Of a stretch of 32,979 nt of DNA, positions 22,789-31,487 are shown piece by piece. Made by a program: the position numbers and the translations under genes. The stretch is taken from the NCBI GenBank assembly GCA_014381505.1, contig JACNLK010000048.1, positions 1 through 32,979 of the forward strand. Reading direction: 5' to 3'. Origin of the DNA: Candidatus Desulfatifera sulfidica (GTDB lineage: Bacteria > Desulfobacterota > Desulfobulbia > Desulfobulbales > Desulfocapsaceae). The notes under the pieces are model-generated. The model did not search any database and was not told the origin of the DNA. It saw nothing but the letters and a program-made list of their open reading frames with translations. Numbering within the stretch: position 1 is the first letter of the stretch; the number at the start of each line of letters is the position of its first letter.

Positions 22789-23436
22789 ATGAAACTGATA
22801 CTTTTGGGTGCCCCCGGTGCCGGAAAAGGCACTGTAGCTAAATTATTGACCGCAGTTGACGGGTCTGTTCAGATTTCAACCGGTGATATCCTGCGTGGCG
22901 CGGTGAATGCCGGTACTGATCTTGGTAAAGAAGCTCAGGGCTACATGAATCGCGGTGATCTGGTTCCTGATTCACTGATTATGGGTATCATGGAAGATCG
23001 CCTCCAGGAGCCAGACTGCGAAAAAGGCTTTCTGCTCGACGGATTTCCACGAACCATTCCCCAGGCCGAGGAACTTAAGACTCTTTTGGCCAAGCTCAAC
23101 ATTGAACTGGATATGGCAGTTGAGATTGATGTTCCCCGTGATGTGATCCTTGATCGTCTTTGCACTCGTCGGACCTGCGCCAACGGTGACTGTCAGGCTA
23201 TTTATAACGTCAAGTCCAACCCGCCTAAAGTCGAGGGAATCTGTGACAAGTGTGGCAGCCCCGCCATTCAGCGTGAGGACGAGACCGAGGAGGCCATCAC
23301 CCATCGTCTCGAAACCTATAACGAGAAGACCGCCCCTCTCATTGGTTTTTACAAGAACGAAGGTCTGCTCATGACTGTTACCGCTACCTCCAGTGATGAT
23401 GTAATTGCAGCTGTTAAGGCCAAACTGTCCCTGTAA
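22789..23436 (+). CDS. adk: Adenylate kinase
   Basis: A 215-residue long-form adenylate kinase interconverting ATP + AMP and 2 ADP in the cytoplasm. The P-loop is GAPGAGKGT (7-15), the AMP-binding segment STGDILR is at about 30-36 and DGFPRT is at 84-89. The LID domain has Cys at 130, 135, 152 and 155 (TCANGDC ... CDKCG), a probable zinc site with an unusual C-x4-C first half instead of C-x2-C. The ribosome site is AGAAGGAG. A strong terminator follows. Confidence 0.97.
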   Translation: MKLILLGAPGAGKGTVAKLLTAVDGSVQISTGDILRGAVNAGTDLGKEAQGYMNRGDLVPDSLIMGIMEDRLQEPDCEKGFLLDGFPRTIPQAEELKTLLAKLNIELDMAVEIDVPRDVILDRLCTRRTCANGDCQAIYNVKSNPPKVEGICDKCGSPAIQREDETEEAITHRLETYNEKTAPLIGFYKNEGLLMTVTATSSDDVIAAVKAKLSL

Positions 23437-23451
23437 TTTTTTGTTTTTAGT

Positions 23452-23494
23452 GGCGGTTTCACAGCATATCAGTGCAGTGAAACCGCCTTTTTTT
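23452..23494 (+). terminator. Intrinsic terminator after adk
   Basis: GGCGGTTTCAC / GTGAAACCGCC (11 bp) is followed by TTTTTTT. It lies 26 bp before purC, so purC probably depends partly on read-through or on a promoter hidden within adk. Confidence 0.9.
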
Positions 23495-23519
23495 GACTCT
23501 GTAAAGGAGAATTGCCCCG

Positions 23520-24410
23520 ATGACTGATGCTATGATAACAACTGATTTTCCGACCCTCAACCTCCTGCACCGTGGTAAGGTTCGTGACATGTATGGCATA
23601 CCCGGCCATGATGATAAGCTGATCATGGTAGCCACAGACAGAATTTCCGCCTATGACGTTGTTATGGATGATCCCATTCCGGGCAAGGGTGCTGTTCTGA
23701 CGCAACTGTCTTTGTTCTGGTTTGATTTGCTTGGAGATATTGTTGAAAATCACCTGATCAGCGCCGATGTGGATGAGTATCCAGAGGTCTGCCAACCCTA
23801 TGCGGATCAACTTCGGGACCGATCAATGCTTGTTCGTAAAACACAGCCTCTTCCTGTTGAGTGCATTGTTCGTGGTTATATATCTGGTTCGTTCTGGAAG
23901 GCTTATCAGAAAAATCGGGTGGTCTGTGGTTTTGAGTTACCCGAAGGCCTGCAGGAATCAGATCAGTTTCCTGAGGTTCTTTTTACCCCATCCACCAAGG
24001 CTGATCAGGGTGATCATGATGAGAACATTTCATTGGAACAGCTTGAGGCCAAAATGGGACCTGAGCGCAGCCGTGAAATAGCCGAAATCAGTATACAGCT
24101 GTACTCCCGTGCGGCTGAGTATGCCCGCAAAAAAGGAATTATTATTGCTGACACCAAGTTTGAGCTGGGTGAAATTGATGGTAAATTGATTCTGATTGAT
24201 GAGGTCCTGACTCCTGACTCCTCACGTTTCTGGCCTGTGGATGAGTATCAGCCAGGCAAAGGACAGCCCAGCTTTGACAAACAGTTTCTTCGCGATTATC
24301 TCTCGACACTGGACTGGGATAAAAATCCTCCTGCACCAGCATTGCCAGCTGAAATTACGGCAAAAACCAAAGAACGCTATGAAGAGGCTGTGCGCAGGAT
24401 TACTACCTGA
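23520..24410 (+). CDS. purC: Phosphoribosylaminoimidazole-succinocarboxamide synthase (PurC)
   Basis: A 296-residue SAICAR synthetase joining CAIR and aspartate with ATP in purine synthesis. Signature blocks are RGKVRDMY near 18-25, VATDRISAYDVVM, RKTQPLPVECIVRGYISGS, KADQGDHDENIS, IADTKFELG and LIDEVLTPDSSRFWP. The length fits the longer (about 300 residue) bacterial/eukaryotic type. AAGGAGA lies 9-10 nt before the ATG. It is convergent with pyk, with a shared terminator between them. Confidence 0.97.
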   Translation: MTDAMITTDFPTLNLLHRGKVRDMYGIPGHDDKLIMVATDRISAYDVVMDDPIPGKGAVLTQLSLFWFDLLGDIVENHLISADVDEYPEVCQPYADQLRDRSMLVRKTQPLPVECIVRGYISGSFWKAYQKNRVVCGFELPEGLQESDQFPEVLFTPSTKADQGDHDENISLEQLEAKMGPERSREIAEISIQLYSRAAEYARKKGIIIADTKFELGEIDGKLILIDEVLTPDSSRFWPVDEYQPGKGQPSFDKQFLRDYLSTLDWDKNPPAPALPAEITAKTKERYEEAVRRITT

Positions 24411-24441
24411 TAGTCAGCTCCTCTGGTGACGTTGGATGAGT

Positions 24442-24480
24442 AAAAAAGCCTGACCGGAGATCTTCGGTCAGGCTTTTTTT
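24442..24480. terminator. Intrinsic terminator after purC (bidirectional)
   Basis: AAAAAAGCCTGACCG / CGGTCAGGCTTTTTTT forms a long stem with flanking A and T runs. It can stop purC on the plus strand and any transcript from pyk on the minus strand. Confidence 0.93.
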
Positions 24481-24637
24481 ATGGGTGCGGGTATCATTGG
24501 GAAATGAGGATTTTCATTCAGAATCAGGGCGCGCTCAGTCTATTACCGCAGGCATGCCATTGATCTCCCAATGATCAAAAGTTGAGCGCAATGCAGATAT
24601 CGGGTGAAAAGAGAATTTTTCAGGGGAACCATGAGAT

Positions 24638-26086
24638 TCAGCCCGGAATTTGTTGAACTTTAATCAGATTTGTTGTTCCAGGTTCTGAGACCGGACTGCC
24701 CAGTGTAATGACAATGATTGCCGCGGGAGGAAGCAGTCTGTGGGCGAGAATAGTTTCTTCAGCTGTCCTGATTAAAGATTCTGTGTCGGCCTGCATATCA
24801 ATAGACATTGATCGTACACCGTGCAATATTGACAGTTGCTTTTGTACCTGGGGTGAAGTTGTGAGGGCCAGAATGGGGACCAGGGGTCTGTTTTTGGCCA
24901 GAAGCCTTGCTGTGGAACCTGTTTTTGTGAAGGCCACGATCAGTCCGGCTTTGACCGTGAGGGCGGTGCGACAGGCAGCTTGGGCTATGGCTTCATCAAT
25001 TGAGGTGAAGTCATCACTGGCACGTTCTTTGAGGAATATAGAACTACATTTTCTATTGGCATACAGTTCCTGTTCAACTTCACCAGCGATTCGACTGAGT
25101 ACCTGAACTGCTTCCCCCGGGAACTTTCCCACCGAAGTCTCACCCGAGAGCATCAGTGCATCACTGCCGTCGAGGATTGCATTGGCTGCGTCTGAGGTCT
25201 CGGCTCGTGTTGGTACTGGTCTGCTGATCATGCTCTCCAGCATTTGAGTGGCGGTAATCACCGGTTTTCCAGCTGCAATACATGCCCTTATGATGTTTTT
25301 CTGGATCATGGGTACTTTTTCAAGTTTCATTTCCACGCCCAGATCTCCACGTGCGACCATGATGCCATCTGTTGCGGCAAGTATTTTAGGAAAATCTTCA
25401 ACTGCCTCAGGTTTTTCAATCTTGGCTATGATTTCGATCTTTTTACCGTGTGCATTGATTTTATGACGCAACTCTTCAATGTCAGAGGCTTGCCGAACAA
25501 AAGAAAGTGCGACAAAATCAAAATCCTCATCCAGAATAAAAGCAAGATCCTGCACATCTTTAGAAGTCAAAGCCGGGACTGAAAGGACACTGTCCGGTAG
25601 ATTCAGTCCTTTGCGGCTTGTAATTGGACCGCCGACCACGACTTGACACTGAAGAGATTGATTGCTCTTGTCAAGAACCAGAAGGTCAATTTTCCCATCA
25701 TCAATCAGGACATGTTGTCCGACCTGGATATCGTCAACCAGGAAGCGGTCAAGAATGGGAATGGATTGTGTCCCGAAAGGTTGCTCCAGGGTCAGGCTCA
25801 CAGCATCACCTTGGGCAAGGATAATCGGCTCCTGGGGCAGGTCTCCGATCCTGATTTTTGGTCCCTGAAGATCTGCCAGTAATCCGATGACTTGTCCGTT
25901 CTCTTCGGCCAGACGTCTGATTCGCCCAATCTGCCTTTTTTTGGCGGCCAGGTCGCCATGGGAAAAGTTGAATCGAAACAGATCGACTCCAAGTTGAAGG
26001 AGTTTCGTCATCTCGAATTCCTGGTCACAGGAAGGGCCAACAGTGGCAATAATCTTTGTTCGGCAGCGGGTGGCTAGTGTCTTCAT
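24638..26086 (-). CDS. pyk: Pyruvate kinase
   Basis: A glycolytic enzyme of 482 residues from the ATG at 26086. The track's TTG start adds 14 residues (CRSPPSHHPATYI...) that do not look like the family, and the first canonical block is RTKIIATVGPS. Other signatures are FRFNFSHG, KIEKPEAVEDF, DGIMVARGDLGVEM (the Asp/Glu metal site) and ITATQMLESM. There is a C-terminal allosteric domain ending NLIKVQQIPG. No clear ribosome site is seen before the ATG. It is divergent from the helicase gene and convergent with purC. Confidence 0.95.
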   Translation of the reverse strand: MKTLATRCRTKIIATVGPSCDQEFEMTKLLQLGVDLFRFNFSHGDLAAKKRQIGRIRRLAEENGQVIGLLADLQGPKIRIGDLPQEPIILAQGDAVSLTLEQPFGTQSIPILDRFLVDDIQVGQHVLIDDGKIDLLVLDKSNQSLQCQVVVGGPITSRKGLNLPDSVLSVPALTSKDVQDLAFILDEDFDFVALSFVRQASDIEELRHKINAHGKKIEIIAKIEKPEAVEDFPKILAATDGIMVARGDLGVEMKLEKVPMIQKNIIRACIAAGKPVITATQMLESMISRPVPTRAETSDAANAILDGSDALMLSGETSVGKFPGEAVQVLSRIAGEVEQELYANRKCSSIFLKERASDDFTSIDEAIAQAACRTALTVKAGLIVAFTKTGSTARLLAKNRPLVPILALTTSPQVQKQLSILHGVRSMSIDMQADTESLIRTAEETILAHRLLPPAAIIVITLGSPVSEPGTTNLIKVQQIPG

Positions 26087-26438
26087 TATATAAGTTGCAG
26101 GGTGATGGGATGGAGGGGATCTGCACAACAGTGCTGCGAGTGATTATGTGAATAAGTCAGCGATGTGAATCATTTTACCATACTCTGTGATGGCTGTGGT
26201 ATACTATCGCTGTTGTCATGGATTGTGGGTGAAATGTACACTTCAAGCTCAATTGTAATTTGTTGCAGTTGTATCTTGTTTCCCGAACAGTACTTTTTTT
26301 GGATAGTTTTCGCCTCGGTTTTTTATGATTCATTCCTTGGCGATGATTTTGTTCATTGTGAGCAGAATCGGTTCTTTTGAGAACTGGGCATGATAACGGT
26401 ATTTATTACTTGAGCACAATAATACAGGATGGGAATGA
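26087..26438. other. Divergent intergenic region between pyk and the helicase
   Basis: About 350 bp with no supported gene. TATACT near 26199 could be a -10 for the helicase with a weak upstream TTACCA. A 71-residue ORF here is hydrophobic but lacks a ribosome site and a family pattern. A long 5' leader, common for DEAD-box helicases, is possible. Confidence 0.4.
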
Positions 26439-27950
26439 ATGACTGAAGAAAACGGTAGCACCACAGGCAGGAAGAGCGGCAAACCACAGAAGAGGCCTGG
26501 CTCCGGAGTGAAAAGTGAGGCAGGGGCGCCATCAGTCGGGGATGCGACTGGTTCCGGCCAGCCTCTTTCTCAGAGTAAAGCTGACAATAATCATGCCAAA
26601 AAAAATAATGATGCCCCAAGGCATAAGCGTGGCCCGAAGAAAAATACTCCTGAGAACAGTTTCTGGGATCCAGCCAGTTTTGTGGTTGAACCCCAGGCGG
26701 GTAAAACCCGTTTTCATGATCTGGATCTCCCTGCAGAGTTGATGCATGCTATCCATGATCTGGAGTTTGAGTTCTGTACTCCTATCCAGGCCGAGGCTCT
26801 GCCGCAGGCCATTGCCGGGCGTGATGTGGTGGCCAAGGCCAGTACCGGCACCGGTAAAAGTGCGGTTTTTCTGATTGCTTCATTTGCACGGTTGCTCCAG
26901 AAAGAGCAGGGACGACGCAGACCGGGCCGTCCGCAGGTCTTGGTTATTGCACCCACACGAGAGCTGGTTGTTCAGTTGGCCAAAGATGCGCGTGCCCTTG
27001 GCAAATATACAGAGCTTGAGGTTGTTGCTGCCTATGGCGGTATTGATTATCAAAAACAGCGTCAGCGCTTGCAGGAAAAGCGGGTGGATATCCTGGCAGC
27101 GACTCCCGGACGCCTGCTTGATTATGTGGGGAAAGGTGTTGTCAATCTGTCTGAGGTTTCCATCATGGTTATTGATGAGGCTGATCGAATGCTCGATATG
27201 GGCTTTATACCGGATGTCCGCAAGATCATCTATAAGACGCCCGATAAATCAAAACGACAGACTGTGCTTTTCTCCGCGACCTTGACCGAGGACGTTAAAC
27301 GTCTTTCTTCACAATGGTGCAGAGAGCCGGTTTCCATTGAGACTGAGTCAGATCAGATGACAGTTGAAACGGTTGAGCAGATCGTCTACATGACCACCAC
27401 GACTGAGAAGTATGATGTCCTCTATAATCTGCTTCAGAGTGGTGATTGTGATCGAGTCATGATCTTTACCAATATGAAAAATGAAGCCAGGCGTTTGAGT
27501 GAGCGTTTACGTCGTAACGCAATTGATTGCGTTCTCCTGAGTGGGGATGTCCCGCAGCAAAAACGGAGCTCCCGTCTTGAATCATTTCGTGAAGGCCGGG
27601 TGAAGATATTAGTTGCAACTGATGTGGCTGGGCGAGGTATCCATATTAATGGTATCAGTCATGTGGTGAACTATACACTTCCCTATGAACCTGAGGATTA
27701 TGTTCACCGTATCGGGCGCACCGGGCGTGCTGGAAAACCTGGAATTTCCATAAGCTTTGCAGATGAATCTGGTGGCTTTTACTTGCCTGACATCGAGGAA
27801 TTCATAGGCGAGAGCCTCCCTTGTGCCGTACCGCCAGAGGAGTTACTGGTTCCGGCTCCCAAAGGGACTGTGCAGATTAAAAGTGAAAAATTTATTGATT
27901 CAGGTAAAAGTAAAAAGGGGATGAAAGGAGGGCGTCGGCCACGCCGCTAA
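26439..27950 (+). CDS. DEAD-box ATP-dependent RNA helicase (RhlB/RhlE-like)
   Basis: A 503-residue RNA helicase. A basic, low-complexity N-terminus of about 85 residues precedes the core. The core has Q motif EFCTPIQ (111-117), Walker A ASTGTGKS (134-141; Ser replaces the usual Thr), PTRELVVQ, TPGRLLDY, DEAD (246-249), SAT (279-281), the ATDVAGRGIHI segment and HRIGRTGR near 425. The C-terminus is short and basic (KGMKGGRRPRR). It probably unwinds RNA in ribosome assembly or mRNA decay. Its layout is closest to RhlB/RhlE types, but the exact subfamily is uncertain. Confidence 0.92.
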   Translation: MTEENGSTTGRKSGKPQKRPGSGVKSEAGAPSVGDATGSGQPLSQSKADNNHAKKNNDAPRHKRGPKKNTPENSFWDPASFVVEPQAGKTRFHDLDLPAELMHAIHDLEFEFCTPIQAEALPQAIAGRDVVAKASTGTGKSAVFLIASFARLLQKEQGRRRPGRPQVLVIAPTRELVVQLAKDARALGKYTELEVVAAYGGIDYQKQRQRLQEKRVDILAATPGRLLDYVGKGVVNLSEVSIMVIDEADRMLDMGFIPDVRKIIYKTPDKSKRQTVLFSATLTEDVKRLSSQWCREPVSIETESDQMTVETVEQIVYMTTTTEKYDVLYNLLQSGDCDRVMIFTNMKNEARRLSERLRRNAIDCVLLSGDVPQQKRSSRLESFREGRVKILVATDVAGRGIHINGISHVVNYTLPYEPEDYVHRIGRTGRAGKPGISISFADESGGFYLPDIEEFIGESLPCAVPPEELLVPAPKGTVQIKSEKFIDSGKSKKGMKGGRRPRR

Positions 27951-27990
27951 TAATTGCTGAGATTTTGGCAGTTGGAGAACCCGGTTAGAT

Positions 27991-28029
27991 AAAGGCTGGT
28001 CAGTTGAGTAATCACTGACCAGCCTTTTG
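27991..28029 (+). terminator. Intrinsic terminator after the helicase
   Basis: AAAGGCTGGTCAGT / ACTGACCAGCCTTT is a 14-bp perfect stem with a 9-nt loop, followed by TTTTGTGTTTT. Confidence 0.88.
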
Positions 28030-28043
28030 TGTTTTGCCCGCTA

Positions 28044-28109
28044 TGGTTGAAAAATCCTGCCTGCGCCAGGAAGGCGTCACCCTGACCACCGGGGCTACAT
28101 CTGTAACCA
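28044..28109. repeat. Structured element of unknown type upstream of the DUF255 gene
   Basis: An outer TGGTT / AACCA stem encloses TCCTG / CAGGA and a C-rich/G-rich pair (CACCCTGACCACCGGGG). It is GC-rich relative to the AT-rich flanks. It may be a dispersed palindromic repeat or an RNA element; no known riboswitch consensus was matched. Confidence 0.35.
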
Positions 28110-28204
28110 GCAATAATTATTGTAAAATTGTAATGTGTAACTTCAGAAGAAGAAATCCCTGTTGAACACTCTGGGAAAAATTTAATAATTGAGACATATT
28201 TGAG

Positions 28205-28223
28205 GTGAATGATTATCGTTTTC
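28205..28223. promoter_or_regulatory. Fur-like box upstream of the DUF255 gene
   Basis: GTGAATGATTATCGTTTTC matches the 19-bp Fur consensus (GATAATGATWATCATTATC) at 15 positions by my hand count. On the minus strand it has an intact GATAATCATT core. It lies about 50 bp before the GTG start. Fur is the first guess; the paralogues PerR or Zur are possible. Confidence 0.45.
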
Positions 28224-28273
28224 GGTAAATAAAGAGCGTCACAGCCTAGACTGAAACAGAGAAGGAGCAAGTT

Positions 28274-30136
28274 GTGGACTTTCAAAACATAAATGAAATA
28301 GAACCGGGCAGAAACATCCTGGGGCAGGAGGAAAGTCCTTATCTCCTGCAGCACGGAAACAATCCGGTCCACTGGCAGGTCTGGGATGAGCAAGCTTTTA
28401 TCCGGGCCCAAGTGGAGGACAAGCCCATCTTTTTATCAATTGGTTATTCCACCTGTCACTGGTGTCATGTCATGGCCCATGAATCCTTTGAAAATGAAAA
28501 AGTTGCCGCGTTTCTCAATACTCATTTTGTGAACATCAAGGTGGATCGGGAGGAGAGACCCGATGTGGATCAGGTCTATATGGCGGCCTGCCAGATGTTG
28601 ACCGGAGCAGGAGGGTGGCCACTTTCTCTGTTCCTGCTTCCTGATCTGAAACCTTTTTATGCCGGAACCTATTTCCCACCTCAGGCCCTTTCTGGGCGGC
28701 CTGGTTTCATGGATCTCCTGCAATCAATTAATCAGGTCTGGAAGCATCAGCGCGGACAGGTCAATCAGACTGCGGAAGATCTGTTCAGTCGCTTGAAAGA
28801 ACAGGATGCGTATGTTTCAGGGCACCTTGATGATCATTGGCTTGATCGTGGAACCGCTCAGTTTTCTGAAAGTGTTGATGTGAAACATGGAGGATTTGGC
28901 GGAGCACCGAAGTTTCCCCGCCCGGTTGTGCCGGATTTTCTCCTTCGCCATGGTGGTCGAATCGAAGATCTCCGTATTCAGAAGATGGGCCTGAATCATC
29001 TCCTGGCCATGGCACGGGGGGGAATTCATGATCAGGTGGGGGGCGGTTTTCACCGATATTCTGTTGATGAGGCCTGGCAGGTGCCTCATTTTGAGAAAAT
29101 GCTCTACGATCAGGCTCAACTGGCCAATGTTTATCTGTTTGCCCATGAACAGACAGGTGATCCTTTTTTTGCCCAGGTTGCCAGAAATACCCTGGATTAT
29201 GTGTTGCGTGATCTCAAGGATGAGCGTGGAGTCTTCTACTGCGGTGAGGATGCCGATAGTCCGGATCTGAAGTCACCTGGTATTCAACGGGAGGGCGCTT
29301 TCTATCTGTGGCGCTTGGATGAATTGAAAGCACTCCTGACTCCTGATGATATGAAACTCTTAACACTGATCTTTGCTCTGAGGGCTCAGGGAAACGTCAT
29401 CCATGATCCACACCTGGAGTTTTCGGGGCAGAACGTTTTCTGCCGTCAGCATCACTGGCGCAGAGACTGTGTTGTCCAAGGTCTGGCTGAGCAGGATGTT
29501 GAAGAGCGCTTGAAAGGAATCATGGGGATTTTATTCGAGGCCAGGCGGCAACGACCGCGTCCTCATCGGGATGAGAAGATACTGGTATCATGGAATGGCT
29601 TGATGATCTCGGCCTTGGCACGTGCTGGAGCTGTTCTTAAGGATGAGCGTTATTCTCAGGCGGCGGTTCAGGCAGCAGATTACTTTGCCATGAAATTTCA
29701 GAAACAGGGCGCGTTGCGCCACTGGTGGCGATCTGATGAAAGGGATTGTCCTGCGGGGCTGGCTGATTATACGTCACTCGTGCAGGGTCTGCTGGACATG
29801 TTCGAAGCTGGAAGAGATCAGCAATGGTTGGATATTGCTCTGGCCTTGAGTCGAAAACAAGATGATATTTTTGCTGATGGTCGAGGTGGGCTCTATGATT
29901 ATCAGGATCGTTCTGATCTCCTGTCGCGGGGCCGCACAGATTATGACGGGGCAGAACCGGCACCCGGATCGGTGGCTGTCATGAATTATCTGCGTCTTGG
30001 GGTCCTCTGTAATGATCAATGTTGGGTCCGGCGAGCCGAGGAAGTCTTAAGTACCTTTGCGCAATCCCTGAACCGTTATCCAGCGGCCCTGCCGCACATG
30101 CTTTCAGCCATGGAATACCGGCGCACTTTCTGCTGA
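28274..30136 (+). CDS. Thioredoxin-fold DUF255 protein (YyaL/SPATA20 family)
   Basis: A 620-residue cytoplasmic protein. The N-terminal thioredoxin-like domain has [15 protein letters not shown] and a [12 protein letters not shown] site (Cys 61 and 64), then the [11 protein letters not shown] and [12 protein letters not shown] segments. The rest is an alpha/alpha-barrel-like region with [18 protein letters not shown] and [16 protein letters not shown]. The family is widespread but its reaction is unknown; a redox or sugar-epimerase-like role has been suggested. The start is GTG with GAAGGAG just upstream. The C-terminus ends about 60 residues earlier than the usual 670-690, with the stop just before a terminator. 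Confidence 0.9.
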   Translation: MDFQNINEIEPGRNILGQEESPYLLQHGNNPVHWQVWDEQAFIRAQVEDKPIFLSIGYSTCHWCHVMAHESFENEKVAAFLNTHFVNIKVDREERPDVDQVYMAACQMLTGAGGWPLSLFLLPDLKPFYAGTYFPPQALSGRPGFMDLLQSINQVWKHQRGQVNQTAEDLFSRLKEQDAYVSGHLDDHWLDRGTAQFSESVDVKHGGFGGAPKFPRPVVPDFLLRHGGRIEDLRIQKMGLNHLLAMARGGIHDQVGGGFHRYSVDEAWQVPHFEKMLYDQAQLANVYLFAHEQTGDPFFAQVARNTLDYVLRDLKDERGVFYCGEDADSPDLKSPGIQREGAFYLWRLDELKALLTPDDMKLLTLIFALRAQGNVIHDPHLEFSGQNVFCRQHHWRRDCVVQGLAEQDVEERLKGIMGILFEARRQRPRPHRDEKILVSWNGLMISALARAGAVLKDERYSQAAVQAADYFAMKFQKQGALRHWWRSDERDCPAGLADYTSLVQGLLDMFEAGRDQQWLDIALALSRKQDDIFADGRGGLYDYQDRSDLLSRGRTDYDGAEPAPGSVAVMNYLRLGVLCNDQCWVRRAEEVLSTFAQSLNRYPAALPHMLSAMEYRRTFC

Positions 30137-30158
30137 TCTCCTCTCCTGCAATCAAAAT

Positions 30159-30204
30159 GCACACAAAAAAGGCGGTCTCAATAAAGGACCGCCTTTTTGT
30201 GTGC
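30159..30204. terminator. Bidirectional terminator between the DUF255 gene and wrbA
   Basis: GCACACAAAAAAGGCGGTC pairs with GACCGCCTTTTTGTGTGC with one bulged A. The A and T runs flank the GC core on both sides, so it serves both converging genes. Confidence 0.9.
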
Positions 30205-30209
30205 AGGTA

Positions 30210-30821
30210 TTACGCGTTAAGCTTCATGGCAATTCTTGCCACATGCTCACCTTGATAGCGAGCACCGGCCAATTCATTCTCAGAAGGCAGGCGAGAACCA
30301 TCCGTGCCGGCAATCGTTGATGCACCGTATGGTGAGCCGCCTGTGATTTCATCGTTACGCATCTGTCCGTCAAAAGCATAAGGCAGGCCAACGACGACCA
30401 TGCCGTGGTGCAGGAGTGTGGTGAGAAAAGAAAGGATGGTCGCCTCCTGACCTCCATGTTGAGTGGCCGTCGAGACAAAGACACTGCCCACCGTGCCCAC
30501 CAGAGCACCTTGCTGCCAGAGACTTCCTGTTGCATCAATAAACTGACTCATTTGACCGCACATATTGCCGAAACGAGTTGGCGTCCCAAAAATAATCGCT
30601 CCGGCTTCGGAGAGTTCATTCACTGTGGCAACAGGAATGTCGGTTAGATTTTTCTGGGCCTCGGTGGCACCCATTGCGGCAATGACGTCATCGGTCAATG
30701 TCTCAGGGACGCGACGTAATACAACTTCCACTCCGTCAACAGAAGATGCGCCTTCGGCAACTGCTTCAGCCATCAGTTGTATATGTCCATAAAGGGTATA
30801 AAATAAAATGATAATTTTCAT
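30210..30821 (-). CDS. wrbA: NAD(P)H:quinone oxidoreductase, WrbA type
   Basis: A 203-residue flavodoxin-like FMN enzyme reducing quinones by two electrons. [21 protein letters not shown] binds the FMN phosphate, [19 protein letters not shown] is the characteristic WrbA block, and [31 protein letters not shown] is the typical family loop. GGAGG lies 7 nt before the ATG. It sits as a single gene between lptE (same strand, upstream by about 120 bp) and the convergent DUF255 gene. It may protect the menaquinone pool from one-electron chemistry. Confidence 0.95.
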   Translation of the reverse strand: MKIIILFYTLYGHIQLMAEAVAEGASSVDGVEVVLRRVPETLTDDVIAAMGATEAQKNLTDIPVATVNELSEAGAIIFGTPTRFGNMCGQMSQFIDATGSLWQQGALVGTVGSVFVSTATQHGGQEATILSFLTTLLHHGMVVVGLPYAFDGQMRNDEITGGSPYGASTIAGTDGSRLPSENELAGARYQGEHVARIAMKLNA

Positions 30822-30940
30822 GTCAGGCCTCCCGGATCTGTGTTGATCTGTACATCACAATATTAAGGTACCTTGGATGAACTGTAATTCTCAAGATACT
30901 ACTACATTGTAGCGATGAAAGGTGGGGCTGGCAAGGGGAA

Positions 30941-31465
30941 TTATCTGCGATTGAGCAAGGTGAGAACGTTGAGATAAATCTTTTCTGAAATATCGTCGAT
31001 GATTAAACTCAATGCTTCTGCCTCATTTCCGGCAGTTTGCGTGTTGCTGCTGCCAATGAAGTAGGATTCGGTCCAGGTTTCAGAGGGGATTTCCAGGAGA
31101 AGCAGGTTGCTCGATTGATCCTTGAGAACATAGCGAACGGTGAGAATGACTTTGACTTCACTGGTCGCCCCTGTGCCTGCAGAAGTGAGGCTTGGAATAT
31201 CAAGGCTGATAATTTCGCCAGCCAGGAGAAGATTGGCAGCTTTCCCAGGTGAAACTGCTTTGATTGCAGATGATTTCTGAAACCATCGCTGAAGCGAGCG
31301 AGACATGCGGCTACTGAGGCCGAGATCACTGGTTCGATTCTTCCAGGGATTAATCTGGATAGTCTGTTCCGGGCCTGTGTAGATATAGGGATTGCGATAG
31401 CCACATGATACAGGCAGGCACAGAATGACTAGGATGAGAATCAGGATTCGGCCAGACGTCTTCAT
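30941..31465 (-). CDS. lptE: LPS-assembly lipoprotein LptE
   Basis: A 174-residue lipoprotein. The signal peptide RILILILVILCLPVS runs to the acylated Cys at C21 (LPVSC-GYR). The remainder matches LptE: CGYRNPY, an INPWKNRT segment, SRSLQRWFQKS and a beta-rich body. LptE plugs the LptD barrel in the outer membrane for LPS insertion. It follows leuS by 22 bp on the same strand, the arrangement seen in many Gram-negative genomes. The lipobox is slightly off consensus (Pro at -3). Confidence 0.85.
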   Translation of the reverse strand: MKTSGRILILILVILCLPVSCGYRNPYIYTGPEQTIQINPWKNRTSDLGLSSRMSRSLQRWFQKSSAIKAVSPGKAANLLLAGEIISLDIPSLTSAGTGATSEVKVILTVRYVLKDQSSNLLLLEIPSETWTESYFIGSSNTQTAGNEAEALSLIIDDISEKIYLNVLTLLNRR

Positions 31466-31487
31466 GGTTCTTTCCCCGAGTTACTGG

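Noticed and set aside
26165-26380. 71-residue hydrophobic ORF in the pyk-helicase gap
   Set aside because: The GTG start lacks a ribosome site, composition follows T-rich non-coding DNA, and no domain pattern is visible.
27947-28411. 154-residue minus-strand ORF over the DUF255 5' end
   Set aside because: Overlaps the terminator, the folded element and the conserved DUF255 N-terminus; no support for translation.
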